A stretch of 64,000 bases of DNA, from assembly GCA_947172415.1 (NCBI GenBank), contig OX359202.1, forward strand, positions 684,501 through 748,500. Direction: 5' to 3'. This DNA is from Chondrosia reniformis. Taxonomy: Eukaryota; Porifera; Demospongiae; Chondrillida; Chondrillidae. This document shows positions 40,702-52,973 of the stretch, piece by piece. A program made the translations under genes and the position numbers. The notes below the pieces were generated by a model. That model did not search any database and was not told where the DNA came from. It worked only from the letters and a program-made list of their open reading frames with translations. Every line of letters begins with the position of its first letter. Position 1 is the first letter of the stretch.

Positions 40702-41546
40702 CAACATCATCACTCATCTACTTATTAAAGGAATTGAGTCAACTTTGTATCGAGTTTATCAACTTTAACGTTTTCTATCTACATAATCAGGATTTCGTAT
40801 CTTCAGCATAAGTAGCACCTAGATATTTACCTATGTCCAGTGTGAGCAGAATTATTAAAATGATATGAATGTCTACATGCAGCTCAACTCAGAATATCAA
40901 TCTACCCATTAACTGTATATCTTCAGTACCAATTACCTACTTACAAGCTTGTCATCAGAAACAATGCCAATCTCCTACATGCATTACCAGAGTCACCAAA
41001 TAGCATAGCAAACCATTCCATTCAATCAGGCTCTAGGTCATGTCATCTCCCAGAGAATGTCACTAGTGAGTACATACCTATACCTGCTGGAGGTCCCGCC
41101 CCCATCTATCCTACCAGTACGAGGGCCCTATAATGTTTTACGAGTCACCAAATGCATGAAGTCTGGATAGTTAGTACTGAAAGTTAGCTGCTGCAGCCAT
41201 TTTCTAACCAATCTACGTAGCTACTTTAAAATAGCTCAAGATATCTTCAGCATTAGTAACACATTACAATCCTCCTCCCAGTCTCATCACGGTTCATACA
41301 GTAGTACTCTTGCCCCCTCCCATCTCAGCCCCTCTGTCCAATCTGCAGCATTATCACCTATATTGTGCAACCAGTGTGTACCCTGTACCATACTTCAATC
41401 TGATACGAACCACCCACTTACAACACTCAGCTCTTCCATTAAGCTACATAATCCATAATACTGACTGGTGATGACAATTATATGACACATAAAAAAGGTG
41501 AGAAATGGTAAGTGATGCCAGGAATTTAAAATTTACATACAACCTT
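40702..41546. other. 3' flanks of RRM gene and EXTL3-A
   Basis: No coding exon. From about 40906 the sequence is nearly identical to 47312 onward, marking the left end of the tandem duplication; it probably includes the EXTL3-A 3' UTR. Confidence 0.7.
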
Positions 41547-44500
41547 TTAAACATATTCATAACACTTATTTACATCTCGTGGAAGTTTGGTTTTAAATAG
41601 AACTGAATCAGCCCTTGTCTGAGTATAGAGGAGAGGAGTGTAGCCGTACACTTCAGTAAACAAATTGATACAAAGATGTCTCTCTTTAAAATGTTCTTCT
41701 CCATCTGAAAGCTTCTCACTACAGCCTTGACAGTGAAATGTCCATCTTGTTGTTATCTATTTGTTGGTAAACAAAATATGTAAATAAGAGAACTCTAACT
41801 AAGGACATACTGTTGAAATACATAATTTTAACTGATCAAAGGGCTTTAGATTGGTCTCCTGACATGGTAGCATGGGAAGCCATATATAAAACTTGTTTTG
41901 CAGTATAATATACAGATTTGAAAGTAATTTTCAGTTTATTATTTTCATTTTCCCTCTAAATCCATTGGTCTGGTTAGTGTACAGAAGTGGCTATTAGGAA
42001 TGTGTATTTAACCCTATTATGTATTATATACAGTGAACCCTGCCTAAAGCAGTTACCTAAAGGCTTAATTTATCTGGCTGTATTAGAGGAGACCAGGAAA
42101 CCAGATTTTATGTGACATTTAGGACTCCACTGAATTGACCACTTTAAGCAGGTGACTGTCCTCTAGTTGTTCCACTATAGTATTCAGTTGTTTACTGAGT
42201 GATGATAAGAAAACTACCCTTCTACAAGGTTTAGTATAGTATGTATTTGTTGGCTGGATGGGTGTGGTCGTTTGTACATTGGTGGGTGTGGTCATACCTT
42301 GATTGGTGGTTTTCTGGTGATGTGTGCAATGAGAAAGTTCATAGCAATATCTTCACAGTTCATGTACTCGTTGACGTATGTTCTGATGTCCTGGTACATC
42401 CAGTATGTATACAAGTACATGTAATACTACAATGAAGAACGATATATAGGAACTTGTATAATACTTCAGTAAAGAATTTGTGTCTAAATTTTGATTCTCA
42501 TTTCAGATTTAAATCTAACCCTACATCGTAGCAAAAACCATACCAATATTATAGATTTAACATTAACTATACTGCAGCATATATGTGTAAGTACATTAGC
42601 CTAATGGAGAGGTTCAGGAAAGTGTGGTCCCAGGGTCACTGATGAAGGGTGGTATTCCCAGAAACAGCCTACAAAGCTGTCTGACCCAGTGGACATCAGA
42701 TACAGAGCAAACTTGTAGTATCAGATGGTATGGAATTCTTCTAACTACACCATACTTATCTTTGAGATGGTTCATCTTTAGTCTTTTGAGTGCCTGATTC
42801 TCAAGAAACAACCTGTCACTAAATGTTCAAAAGACTAAAGATGAACCCTATTAAAGATTGCAGTATTATTGCTGGAGAACTCCCAAGAGACAACATTTGT
42901 ACCAGATTCAGTGTCACTAATCGTGTGGCAGTAGCTTGCACAGACTTACTTTGTGAAAGAATGCTGCTCCAGTGAGTACCATGGATAGCTCACAGGTGAC
43001 GTTGGAGTTGTACAGCCATCCTGGATGTCTCACGTCCCAGGCATGGAACCTGCCAGGATAGCCCACCAGCCTGTCTGGGTTCTCCCTCCAGACCCTACCA
43101 CACATTAACAACAGACATTTTACATTCTGAAATGCATGTTGCAACAAGTGCTAGAAATGTATGTTCCCTATTTAGGCCTTTATACTAAATTAGATGTGGC
43201 ATGTAAGAAAAATGGTGTATTAATTGTATTCATGAGGAAACCTGAAACCAAATGACAGCTGCTCCTCTCCTAATATCATGTCGTCATCCATTGATAGCAC
43301 ACACTCTGTCTCTATCTCCTCAAAGGGAAGGAAGCGATTATTTAAGCTGTTACCTTTTCCTCTCACAACCTGAAACAAGAGCATTAAATACAACATACAG
43401 TCTGTATCTTATCATAGCTAAAGGATGTATATATACATTGAATAGGGTAGCCATTTTTTTAAACCGAGGTTCTCTGCTACAAAAGATTACGAAGAAGACA
43501 AAGATTCCCAGGGTCACTGATGAAGGGCGGAATTCCCAGAAACAGTTGTCTGGCCCAGTGGAGAAAAAGAGAAGGAGAAGGAGAGAACTCTTGTATCCTT
43601 ACCCAAAGCTCGTACTGGGTTTAGTTCACTATAGGCCTTATTCTAAGGTAGATGTATCATGTAAGAAAAATGGTGTGTTAGATATTTCATGAGTACCACA
43701 CCTCTTTGATCATCACTTACCACAAGTGGTATAGGCATCGCAGGCCATTCAGTATCTTTAGGAGGATCCATTGCATTGTTCCACACTACTATAATCTTGT
43801 CTAAGAAAGATGCATATTTGATACCCTCTATAGTCGATAACAACACGTCTGTTCGCTGGTACGTTAGGATGACTATTGTATACCTCTCATAAGGTCTGTT
43901 GCCTAGCAACAGCTTGGTGAACTCTGGTCCAGTCACTCCACTATCTCTGATGACATGCTGAGGTTGATACCTCAACTGTTCTGTTGTCATGGAAGCATAC
44001 TGATGCCCCGACACCAATGGAGGTGTGAATGGATCCACAGGATATGAAAACACAGGACCGGGAGGAAGGTTGTAGATGTCATGAAAGTGAGTAAAATTTT
44101 GTGTGCCAAATCTTTCAGTTGTTGGAAGATTTGTTTGTGTTTGTTTTTTAAGGATAACTGCTCCCTTATACGGCTTAGTGAGAGGTGGCAAAGTAGACAG
44201 ACGCTTGTTCATCACAGAGAGAATGCCCTCTGTCAAAGCTTGAGGAGATCTACCGTACGTCTCCAGTAGAAATCTACCTCTTCGCTTCATCTCCACTATA
44301 GATTCCTCTTGGAAACTGCTGAGGATGTAATGAATATCATTAAACTGTTGTGCAGCCATGACCACTGTGACCTGCCTCCAATCGATTATTTCATTGAAGG
44401 GAAGGGGAAAACCCTGACCCAATATTACAGGGACTGCCCCCCATCTTAGTGCCTCAAGTAATCTGGTATAGACAAGTGTGGGGTTACCCTCAGCAGGTAC

Positions 44501-46463
44501 TAATGAGAAAATGGCTTCCTGGTAACCCTTCTCCCTATCAGCTGCTGTTCCACAGAGGTGCCATCCTTGCACATCTTTAACAGAGTCACCCACATCACAT
44601 TTTACTACTATATCAACATTCTTCAGTGCCTCCTTCAATCTTGTCAACATACTGACTGATACAGTAACCTTCCTGAGTGAGGGGTTACCATGGAAATGCA
44701 GGAAGTGCTTCCTTTCAACAGGAAGTAATGGTTTCAGCTGTCTCCAGTAATCATTCATGTTCAAATGTAACAATTCAGGAAACATAGTGATGTCGTAACC
44801 TTTTCTAAAAGAGCTTTCAAAGGAATGACTTGCATATATTAATCTCTTAAAATTTAACTCAGACTTAGAGTCGGCCATTTTTTCCTCAGTGGTGCGTAGA
44901 TCCACTAGGATAGTGTTGGTTCCATCAGAGATAAAAGAGTCAATTTGCCCTTGGGTGGCACCAGATGTGAGATACACTATATTCACACAAGCCTCTGAAG
45001 CACTGGGGGCTAGTATATCCTTTCTATCAAGGTATTGCGACATTTCAGTTAACAATTGCGACACTTGTGAGCTCTTAGCTGTTGCACTGCTCAGTTGAGG
45101 AAGATAGACAGTTAGACTAGATCTAACAGTACAAGAGGAATAATGGAAACATGACTCCATCTCACAATACTCCACCAAACTATCATCTGCTCCAACAGGC
45201 TTTGTGGGAGAAGTTCGGCCAAGCTCTTCATTAAATACAATGATATCTCTCCTCTCCCCTTTAGCAGAGAGGTCCACTTGTAACTTCTTGCTCAGTGCAT
45301 CATGCAGAGAGTTTAGCTCAGCCTTTGCTGATGAAATGTCTCTCCTGAGCGACTTGAGATCTTCAGTCAACTTAATGACCTCCTCTTTCTTTGAAGTTAC
45401 CTAATTAGTGGACATCCATTGAGTACCACCATAGAATAGTACTACTAGTATTACTATATACACACATTGTAATGTATTGCGTATAGTAAACTTCACAAGG
45501 TCATACTGTATATATACATGTGTTATTGAATATATATTATATAATGAGCAGAGAAAGCTGCCTTCGGCTGGCTTCTCTATACTCTGGCGTTTCCTTATAA
45601 GGATTTTCAGGGTGCGCTCCTCGGCTGCAGCCTGTTTGCGCACGCCAAACCCTTTAGTACATTCTACGGAAGACGATCCAATTTATCAATATAATCAAAT
45701 TTATGATATAGTGTTTAGGATGATAAAGTGTTCCCTTCTATATAACTGCACATTGTAGTGGTTCATCTTGGGTCTTCTGAGTGTCTAGATAGAGATGCTC
45801 AAAAGACCAAAGATGAACCACTCAAATAACGATAGTCACAGTACATACACGATCAACAAAGGCTATAATATGTACGAACGGGTGTGCGTAGCTACTAATA
45901 TAGCTCTCAGTGCGTCAGAGTTAGGAAATCGTCAAGATTATAGGCGTTTCGAGTCGGTGCGTTAGAGTAAGTCACCGCGGTGCGTGTAGGTAAGTTTGCG
46001 TATTAGTTAGTTTACCTATCTGCACCGCGGTGCGTAAAAGTCAGCAACCCCGACGATCCAAGTGCTGGGAACGTTTGGTCGCGATGCAGCTGCGGGCGCG
46101 GGATGAGTTCGCGAACATACGTTTTGAACTTCTCATTATAGTATTCCTTATAAGAACGTACTAGGCACTTACTTCTTGGACAACTTTGCGCCGTTCATCT
46201 TCTAGTATTTGAAGTTCTTTCCTAACTGATGTTCTAATCCGACTGATGTCTTCGCTTATCTGTTCATCCTTGTCTGTCTCCGACGTCAGGTCCAGATCAA
46301 GTATACCTCGCATCCTTCTCAACTCTGCCTTCTCGAAAATATCGTATCTATTATACTCAGTGTATCCAGTTAATAAATAAATGTTTAAGAATATTTGAAA
46401 CACTATTATTACAATGATACCTAAAAACACTTTAAACGTTAGGACTTTCTGTATGGCCGCCAT
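41547..46463 (-). CDS. EXTL3: Exostosin-like 3 glycosyltransferase, copy A
   Basis: EXTL3 adds GlcNAc to the linkage tetrasaccharide to start heparan sulfate chains, in ER/Golgi. Six minus-strand exons: 46463-46173, 45400-43721, 43369-43242, 43094-42950, 42426-42298, 41756-41547; phases close at 860 residues (human 919). Type II topology: TM at residues 10-32 ([20 protein letters not shown]), coiled-coil stem, GT47 exostosin domain ([40 protein letters not shown]) and GT64 domain ([40 protein letters not shown] with [65 protein letters not shown]). The metal-binding DDD is intact. Intron 1 holds about 600 bp absent from copy B. Confidence 0.95.
42629..42694 (+). mobile_element. SINE-like repeat, fragment in unit A
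   Basis: CCAGGGTCACTGATGAAGGG through CTGTCTGACCCAGTGG, interrupted by a CCTACAAAG insertion. Matches 49277-49341 in unit B, so it predates the duplication. Confidence 0.8.
42737..42872. mobile_element. Fold-back element, family 2, copy b
   Basis: Arms GAGATGGTTCATCTTTAGTC and GACTAAAGATGAACCCTATT; paired with 49390-49520 in unit B. Intron 4 of EXTL3-A. Confidence 0.85.
43507..43690 (+). mobile_element. SINE-like repeat, copy e (unit A)
   Basis: Full-length copy in EXTL3-A intron 2; its tail (GTAAGAAAAATGGTGTGTTA) runs to within about 30 bp of exon 2. Partner at 50522-50707. Confidence 0.88.
45756..45822. mobile_element. Short fold-back element, family 2, copy c
   Basis: GTGGTTCATCTTGGGTCTTC and AAGACC-AAAGATGAACCAC pair around a 15-20 nt loop. 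It belongs to the sequence present in unit A intron 1 but missing from unit B. Confidence 0.7.
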
Positions 46464-47867
46464 CTTGATATAGTCTTTTGTTTATAAACAATTAGGCTAA
46501 AAATTGTCCATCTGTATCAGAATAACCAACTCAAAAGAAGGCCTTCAATGCAAATTTAAAGCAGAGAAAGATGGGCAAATTAAATTATCAACAGCCATTA
46601 GGAGATCTAGCCCGGAAAGGACATAGTGTTCAGTATATGAAACAGTTGAGGTGGGTGCTCCGGGCCATTATATTACTCATTAGATTGTATTCAGTCATTA
46701 ATGAAGTTGTTTCCAGAAATCAAAAGGAAGTGCGATGGAGAAACACGATGGCTAGAGCAGAAGAGATTGCAATTATAGCACTGTTCCCAAGTTATCTACG
46801 TCAGAACAATGGTCTTGTCAATCTAGAATATTCTCTCATCCAAATCAAATTTTGAGTCATTTCATTTCCCTTTTCAAACATATAACACTCTTGCCAGACA
46901 ATGAAACTATATGCATTCATTTATATATATCGGAGTCCGAAAAATTTGTTGTCTGTGTCCAAGATCTCACAAATCTATATTATTCTTCTCATTCATTTTT
47001 GAAGCTTACTCTATAGTATATTGTCAATAATAATAATAATAATGAGTGATATTTCCAAAAATAATATATTATATATATACAATGCTTTCTCTTGTCTTGG
47101 GACAAAATAAATATCTGTTAGTTAAATGCATATAGTCAATAGCAACTTATTAATTACAATGTCGTCAAAATTTCTTTGTTTCTAAAAATTACACAGAAAG
47201 ATGTGGCTGATTTTCTACACCCTGTCAATACCTTCCTCTCTTCAAAGCTGAGGGGTTTTCTCTCAAACAAGATGTGGTTCACCTTCCATCGCTATTAAGA
47301 GATGATTTACTCCATTAACTGTATATCTTCAGTACCAATTACCTACTTACAAGCTTGTCATCAGAAACAATGCCAATCTCCTACATGCATTACCAGAGTC
47401 ACCAAATAGCATAGCAAATCATTCCATTCAATCAGGCTCTAGGTCATGTCATCTCCCAGAGAATGTCACTAGTGAGTACATACCTATACCTGCTGGAGGT
47501 CCCGCCCCCATCTATCCTACCAGTACGAGGGCCCTATAATGTTTTACGAGTCACCAAATGCATGAAGTCTGGATAGTTAGTACTGAAAGTTAGCTGCTGC
47601 AGCCATTTTTTAACCAATCTACGTAGCTACTTTAAAATAGCTCAAGATATCTTCAACATTAGTAACACATTACAATCCTCCTCCCAGCCTCATCACGGTT
47701 CATACAGTAGTACTCTTGCCCCCTCCCATCTCAACCCCCTCTGTCCAATCTGCAGCATTATCACCCATATTGTGCAACCAGTGTGTACCCTGTACCATAC
47801 TTCAATCTGATGAGAAATGACATTTTATGGTAAGTAATGACAATCTAAAGCTAAAATTTACAACCTT
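46464..47867. other. Interval between EXTL3-A start and EXTL3-B stop
   Basis: Contains the EXTL3-A promoter/upstream segment (to about 47074), about 240 bp of spacer unique to this position, and from 47312 the downstream flank of unit B, nearly identical to 40906-41480. No further gene seen. Confidence 0.6.
46571..46855 (+). CDS. Hypothetical 94-codon ORF upstream of EXTL3-A
   Basis: Open from MGKLNYQQPLGDLARKG to a stop at 46853-46855, in the upstream part of unit A on the strand opposite to EXTL3. I recognise no family. The partner at 53352-53637 is broken by a 1-bp deletion (GTGCTCCGGG versus GTACTCGGG), so coding potential is poorly supported; it may be decayed mobile-element sequence. 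Confidence 0.25.
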   Translation: MGKLNYQQPLGDLARKGHSVQYMKQLRWVLRAIILLIRLYSVINEVVSRNQKEVRWRNTMARAEEIAIIALFPSYLRQNNGLVNLEYSLIQIKF

Positions 47868-50800
47868 TTAAACAGATTCATAACATGTATTTACATCTCG
47901 TGGAAGTTTGGTTTTAAATAGAACTGAATCAGCCCTTGTCTGAGTATAGAGGAGAGGAGTGTAGCCGTACACTTCAGTAAACAAATTGATACAAAAATGT
48001 CTCTCTTTAAAATGTTCTTCTCTGTCTGAAAGCTTCTCACTACAGCCTTGGCAGGGAAATACCCATTTTGTTGTTACCTATTTGTTGGTAAACAAAAAAT
48101 GTAAATAAGAGAAGTCTAACTGAGGAAGTACATATATACTGTTGAAATATATAATTTTAACTGATCACTAGATTGGTCTGACATGGTAGCATGGGGAGCC
48201 ATATATAAAACTTGTTTTGTAGTACACAATACAGATTTGAAAGTAATTTTCAATTTACTATTTTCATTTTTTGAAAGTAGTTACCTAAAGGCTTAATTTA
48301 TCTGGCTGTATTAGAGGAGACCAGGAAACCAGATTATATGTGACATTTAGGACTCCACTGAATTGACCACTTTAAGCAGGTGACTGTCCTCTAGTTGTTC
48401 CACTATAGTATTCAGTTGTTTACTGAGTGATGATAAGAAAACTACCCTTCTACAAGGTTCAGAACAGTAGTTATTTGTTGGCTGGATGGGTGTGGTCGTT
48501 TGTACATTGGCGGGTGTGGTCATACTGTACCTTGATTGGTGGTTTTCTGGTGATGTGTGCAATGAGAAAGTTCATAGCAACATCTTCACAGTTCATGTGT
48601 TCGCTGACGTATGTTCTGATGTCTTGGTACATCCAGTATGTATACAAGTACATGTAATACTACAATGGAGAACGATAAATAGGAACTTGTGTAATACTTT
48701 AGTAAAGAATATATGTCTAAATTTTGATTCTCATTTCAGATTTAAATCTAATCCTACATCGTAGTAAAAACCGTCCCAGATTTAACATTAACTATACTGC
48801 AGCATATATGTGTAAGTATATATATTAGTTATACCACGGTGCTGAGGTGTATATGGGTTTTATACGTACGAGTCACGAGGGCGAGTACGTATATAAACCC
48901 ATATACACCTCAGCACCGTGGTATAAGTGATATATACTCCGAAGCTTCTTATCGTTATTTTGGCGGGACTTTCAGGATGACTCATCTGGCGTCTGGTTAG
49001 TTTTGCTTAAACGCTGACGACTTTATAGAATGCTCTTGCCCTGACTACTCCAACTGTCCTAAATGTAAGGAGAATTGTCCACCCTCCAAGTAGAAACGTC
49101 TTAGTTTACCATATTTGGGCAGGGATATAACAGAATTTAAGAATCCGATGGCAGTATATAGCTTCTTAAATTTTGTTATATCCCGGTTACAAAATATATA
49201 CACAGGCGGTTGCCCCGGCAACGGGGTATATTATCTAAAATACATCAGCGTTACAGAGAGGTTCAGGAAAGTGTGGTCCCAGGGTCACTGATGAAGGGTG
49301 GTATTCCCAGAAACAGCCTACAAAGCTGTCTGACCCAGTGGACATCAGATGAAAGCACACAGCAAACTTGTAGTATCAGATGGTATGGAATTCTTCTAAC
49401 TACACCATACTTATCTTTCAGAGGGTTCATCTTTAGTCTTTTGAATGCTTGAGTTCTAAAGAAACAACCTGTCACTAAATATTCAAAAAAACTAAAGATG
49501 AACCCTCTCAAAGATTGCAGTATTATTGCAGGAGAACTCCCAAGAGACAACATTTGTACCAGATTCAGTGTCACTAATCGTGTGGCAGTAGCTTGCATAG
49601 ACTCACTTTGTGAAAGAATGCTGCTCCAGTGAGTACCATGGATAGTTCACAGGTGACGTTGGAGTTGTACAGCCATCCTGGATGTCTTACGTCCCAGGCA
49701 TGGAACCTTCCAGGATAGCCCACCAACCTGTCAGGGTTCTCCCTCCAGACCCTACCACATATTAACAAGAGACATTTCATGTCAGGGTTCTCCCTCCAGA
49801 CCCTATCACACATTAACAACAGACATTTTAAGTCAGGGTTCTCCCTCCAGACCCTATCACACATTAACAACAGACATTTTAAGTCAGGGTTCTCCCTCCA
49901 GACCCTATCACACATTAACAACAGACATTTCAAGTCAGGGTTCTCCCTCCAGACCCTATCACATATTAACAAGAGACATTTTATGTCAGGGTTCTCCCTC
50001 CAGACCCTACCACACATTAACAACAGACATTTTATGTCTTGGTTCTTCCTCCAGACCCTTTCACACATTGACAAGAGACATTTTATGTCAGGGTTCTCCC
50101 TCCAGACCCTATCACATATTAACAACAGACATTTTACATTCTGAAATGCATGTTGCGACAAGTGCTAGAAATGTACGTCTTTATACTAAATTAGATGTGG
50201 CATGTAAGAAAAATGGTGTATTAATTGTATTCATGAGGAAACCTGAAACCAAATGACAGCTGCTCCTCTCCCAATATCATGTCGTCATCCATTGACAGTA
50301 CACACTCTGTCTCTATCTCCTCAAAGGGAAGAAAGCGATTATTTAAACTGTTACCTTTTCCTCTCACAACCTGAAACAAGAGCATTAAATACAACATATA
50401 GTCTGTATCTTATCATAGCTATGGGATGTACAAATACATTGAATAGGGTGGCCATTTTTTTTAAAATCGAGGTGCTCTACTACATGAGGACTCACAATAG
50501 ATCAACAAGAAGACAAAGATTCCCAGGGTCACTGATGAAGGGTGCAATTCCCAGAAACAGCTGTCTGGCCCAGTGGAGAAGAAGAGAAGGAGAAGGAGAA
50601 AACTCTTGTATCCTTATCCAAAACTCTTACTAGGTTTGGTTCCCTATAGGCCTTTATTCTAAAGTAGATGTATCATGTAAGAAAAATGGTGTGTTAGATA
50701 TTTCATGAGTACCACACCTCTTTGATCACTTACCACAAGTGGTATAGGTGTTGCAGGCCATTTAGTATCTTTAGGAGGATCCATTGCATTGTTCCACACT

Positions 50801-52893
50801 ACAATAATCTTGTCTAAGAAAGATGCATATTTGATACCCTCTATAGTCGATAACAATACGTCTGTTCGCTGGTACGTTAGGATGACTATTGTATACTTCT
50901 CATAAGGTCTGTTGCCTAGCAACAGCTTGGTGAACTCTGGTCCAGTCACTCCACTATCTCTGATGACATGCTGAGGTAAATATCTCTTCTGTTCTGTTGT
51001 CATGGAAGCATACTGATGCCCCGACACCAATGGAGGTGTGAATGGATCCACAGGATATGAAAATACAGGACCAGGAGGAAGGTTGTAGATGTCACGAAAG
51101 TGAGTAAAATTTTGTGTGCGAAATCTTTCAGTTGTTGGAAAATTTGTTTGTGTTTGCTTTTTAAGGATAACTGCTCCCTTATATGGCTTAGTGAGAGGTG
51201 GCAAAGTAGACAGACGCTTGATCATCACAGAGAGAACGCCCTCTGTCAAAGTTTGAGGAGATCTAACGTACGTCTCCAGTAGAAATCTACCTCTTCGCTT
51301 CATCTCCACTATAGATTCCTCTTGGAAACTGCTGAGGATGTAATGAATATCATTAAACTGTTGTGCAGCCATGACAACTGTGGCCTGCCTCCAATCGATT
51401 ATTTCATTGAAGGGAAGGGGAAAACCCTGACCCAATATTACAGGGACTGCCCCCCATCTTAGTGCCTCAAGTAATCTGGTATAGACAAGTGTGGGGTTAC
51501 CTTCAGCAGGTACTATTGAGAAAATGGCTTCCTGGTAACCCTTCTCCCTATCAGCTGCTGTTCCACAGAGGTGCCATCCTTGCACATCTTTAACAGAGTC
51601 ACCCACATCACATTTTACTACTATATCAACATTCTTCAGTGCCTCCTTCAATCTTGTCAACATACTGACTGATACAGTAACCTTCCTGAGTGAGGGGTTA
51701 CCATGGAAATGCAGGAAGTGCTTCCTTTCAACAGGAAGTAATGGCTTCAGCTGTCTCCAGTAATCATTCATGTTCAAATGTAACAATTCAGGAAACATAG
51801 TGATGTTGTAACCTTTTCTAAAAGAGCTTTCAAAGGAATGACTTGCATATATTAATCTCTTAAAATTTAACTCAGACTTAGAGTCGGCCATTTTTTCCTC
51901 AGTGGTGCGTAGATCCACTAGAATAGTGTTGGTTCCATCAGAGATAAAAGAGTCAATTTGCCCTTGGGTGGTGCCAGATGTGAGATACACTATATTCACA
52001 CAAGCCTCTGAAGCACTGGGGGCTAGTATACCCTTTCTATCAAGGTATTGCGACATTTCAGTTAACAATTGCATCACTTGTGAGCTCTTAGCTGTTGCAC
52101 TGCTCAGTTGAGGAAGATAGACAGTTAGACCAAATCTAACAGTACAAGAGGAATAATGGAAACATGACTCCATCTCACAATACTCCACCAAACTATCATC
52201 TCCTCCAGGCTTTGTGGGAGAAGTTCGACCAAGCTCTTCATTAAATACAATGATATCTCTCCTCTCCTCCTTAGCAGAGAGGTCCACTTGTAACTTCTTG
52301 CTCAGTGCATCATGCAGAGAGTTTAGCTCAGCCTTTGCTGATGAAATGTCTCTCCTGAGTGACTTGAGAGTTTCAGTCAACTTAATGACCTCCTCTTTCT
52401 TTGAAGTTACCTAATTAGTGGACATACATTGAGTACCACCATAGAATAGTACTACTGGTATTACTATATACACACATTGTAATGTATTGCGTATAGTAAA
52501 CTCTAACTTTACCTTTACAAGGTCATACAATATATGCAAGTGATTTATAGTGTGTTATTGAAAGTATTAACATATAAATCATAGCAGTTTATTCCCTATA
52601 AGACATACTTCTTGGACAAATTTGCGCCGTTCATCTTCTAGTATTTGAAGTTCTTTCCTAACTGATGTTCTAATTCGACTGACGTCTTCGCTTATCTGTT
52701 CATCCTTGTCTGTCTCCGACGTCAGGTCAAGTAAACCTCGCTGCTTTCTCAACTCTGCCTTCTCGAAAATATCATATCTACTATACTCAGTGCTTTCAGT
52801 TAATAAACAAAGGTTTAAGAATATTTGAAACACTATTATTACAAAAATACCTAAAAACAGTTTAAAGGTTAGAACTTTCCCTAGGCCAGGCAT
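47868..52893 (-). CDS. EXTL3: Exostosin-like 3 glycosyltransferase, copy B
   Basis: Second heparan-sulfate initiating GlcNAc-transferase gene, co-linear with copy A. Six minus-strand exons: 52893-52609, 52410-50734, 50370-50243, 49751-49607, 48659-48531, 48077-47868; phases close at 857 residues. All motifs seen in copy A persist: TM near the N-terminus, GT47 block [22 protein letters not shown]64 DDD and [20 protein letters not shown]. Differences are scattered ([12 protein letters not shown] becomes [12 protein letters not shown]; terminal CYEYV becomes CYESV), consistent with both copies being under constraint. The N-terminal MAAIQK is replaced by MPGLGK. Exon 4 is preceded by seven extra in-frame copies of its own acceptor region, which could lengthen the exon. 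Confidence 0.95.
48831..48925. mobile_element. Near-perfect palindrome, family 3, B-specific
   Basis: Left arm ATACCACGGTGCTGAGGTGT + ATATGGGTTT (48831-48860) repeats exactly inverted at 48896-48925, with further pairing TATACGTA/TACGTATA inward and a 16-nt loop. Absent from the matching position of unit A. Flanked on the right by more inverted-repeat sequence to about 49.25 kb. Confidence 0.9.
49080..49245. repeat. Second inverted repeat in the B-specific insertion
   Basis: CAGGGATATAACAGAATTTAAGAA is mirrored by TTCTTAAATTTTGTTATATCCCG about 30 nt later, followed by GGTTGCCCCGGCAACGGGG, a small GC-rich palindrome. Probably part of the same mobile insertion as the palindrome at 48.83 kb. 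Confidence 0.7.
49277..49341 (+). mobile_element. SINE-like repeat, fragment in unit B
   Basis: Partner of 42629-42694 with the same CCTACAAAG insertion. Confidence 0.8.
49390..49520. mobile_element. Fold-back element, family 2, copy d
   Basis: Partner of 42737-42872: arms GAGGGTTCATCTTTAGTCTT and AAACTAAAGATGAACCCTCT. Confidence 0.85.
49737..50130 (-). repeat. 51-bp array repeating the EXTL3-B exon 4 splice acceptor
   Basis: Eight acceptor-plus-exon-start segments spaced exactly 51 bp: exon-side boundaries at 49751 (normal exon 4), 49802, 49853, 49904, 49955, 50006, 50057 and 50108. On the minus strand each reads TGTGTGATAG|GGTCTGGAGG GAGAACC with small variants, and the whole array is open in the exon's own frame as 17-residue units ([17 protein letters not shown] type). 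Unit A has only one such segment (boundary 43094). Confidence 0.95.
50522..50707 (+). mobile_element. SINE-like repeat, copy f (unit B)
   Basis: Partner of 43507-43690, in intron 2 of EXTL3-B with the same placement next to exon 2. Confidence 0.88.
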
Positions 52894-52973
52894 TATAAAA
52901 TTATCCTGTATACATTATGGAAACCTATAGGCCTACTGTATATATATATAAATGGTTAACACACCAACAGTAT

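Larger units (their letters stand above)
40906..47074 (+). repeat. Tandem duplication unit A (EXTL3-A)
   Basis: Direct-repeat partner of 47312-53815. Both begin at CCATTAACTGTATATCTTCA and end at GAGTGATATTTCCAAAAATA. Shared content: downstream flank, six EXTL3 exons with introns, SINE-like and fold-back elements inside introns, and an upstream segment. About 240 bp separate the units. Confidence 0.9.

Noticed and set aside
46083-46140. GC-rich stretch upstream of EXTL3-A exon 2 as an extra exon
   Set aside because: No open frame with fitting splice phases, and absent from the intact paralogue B.
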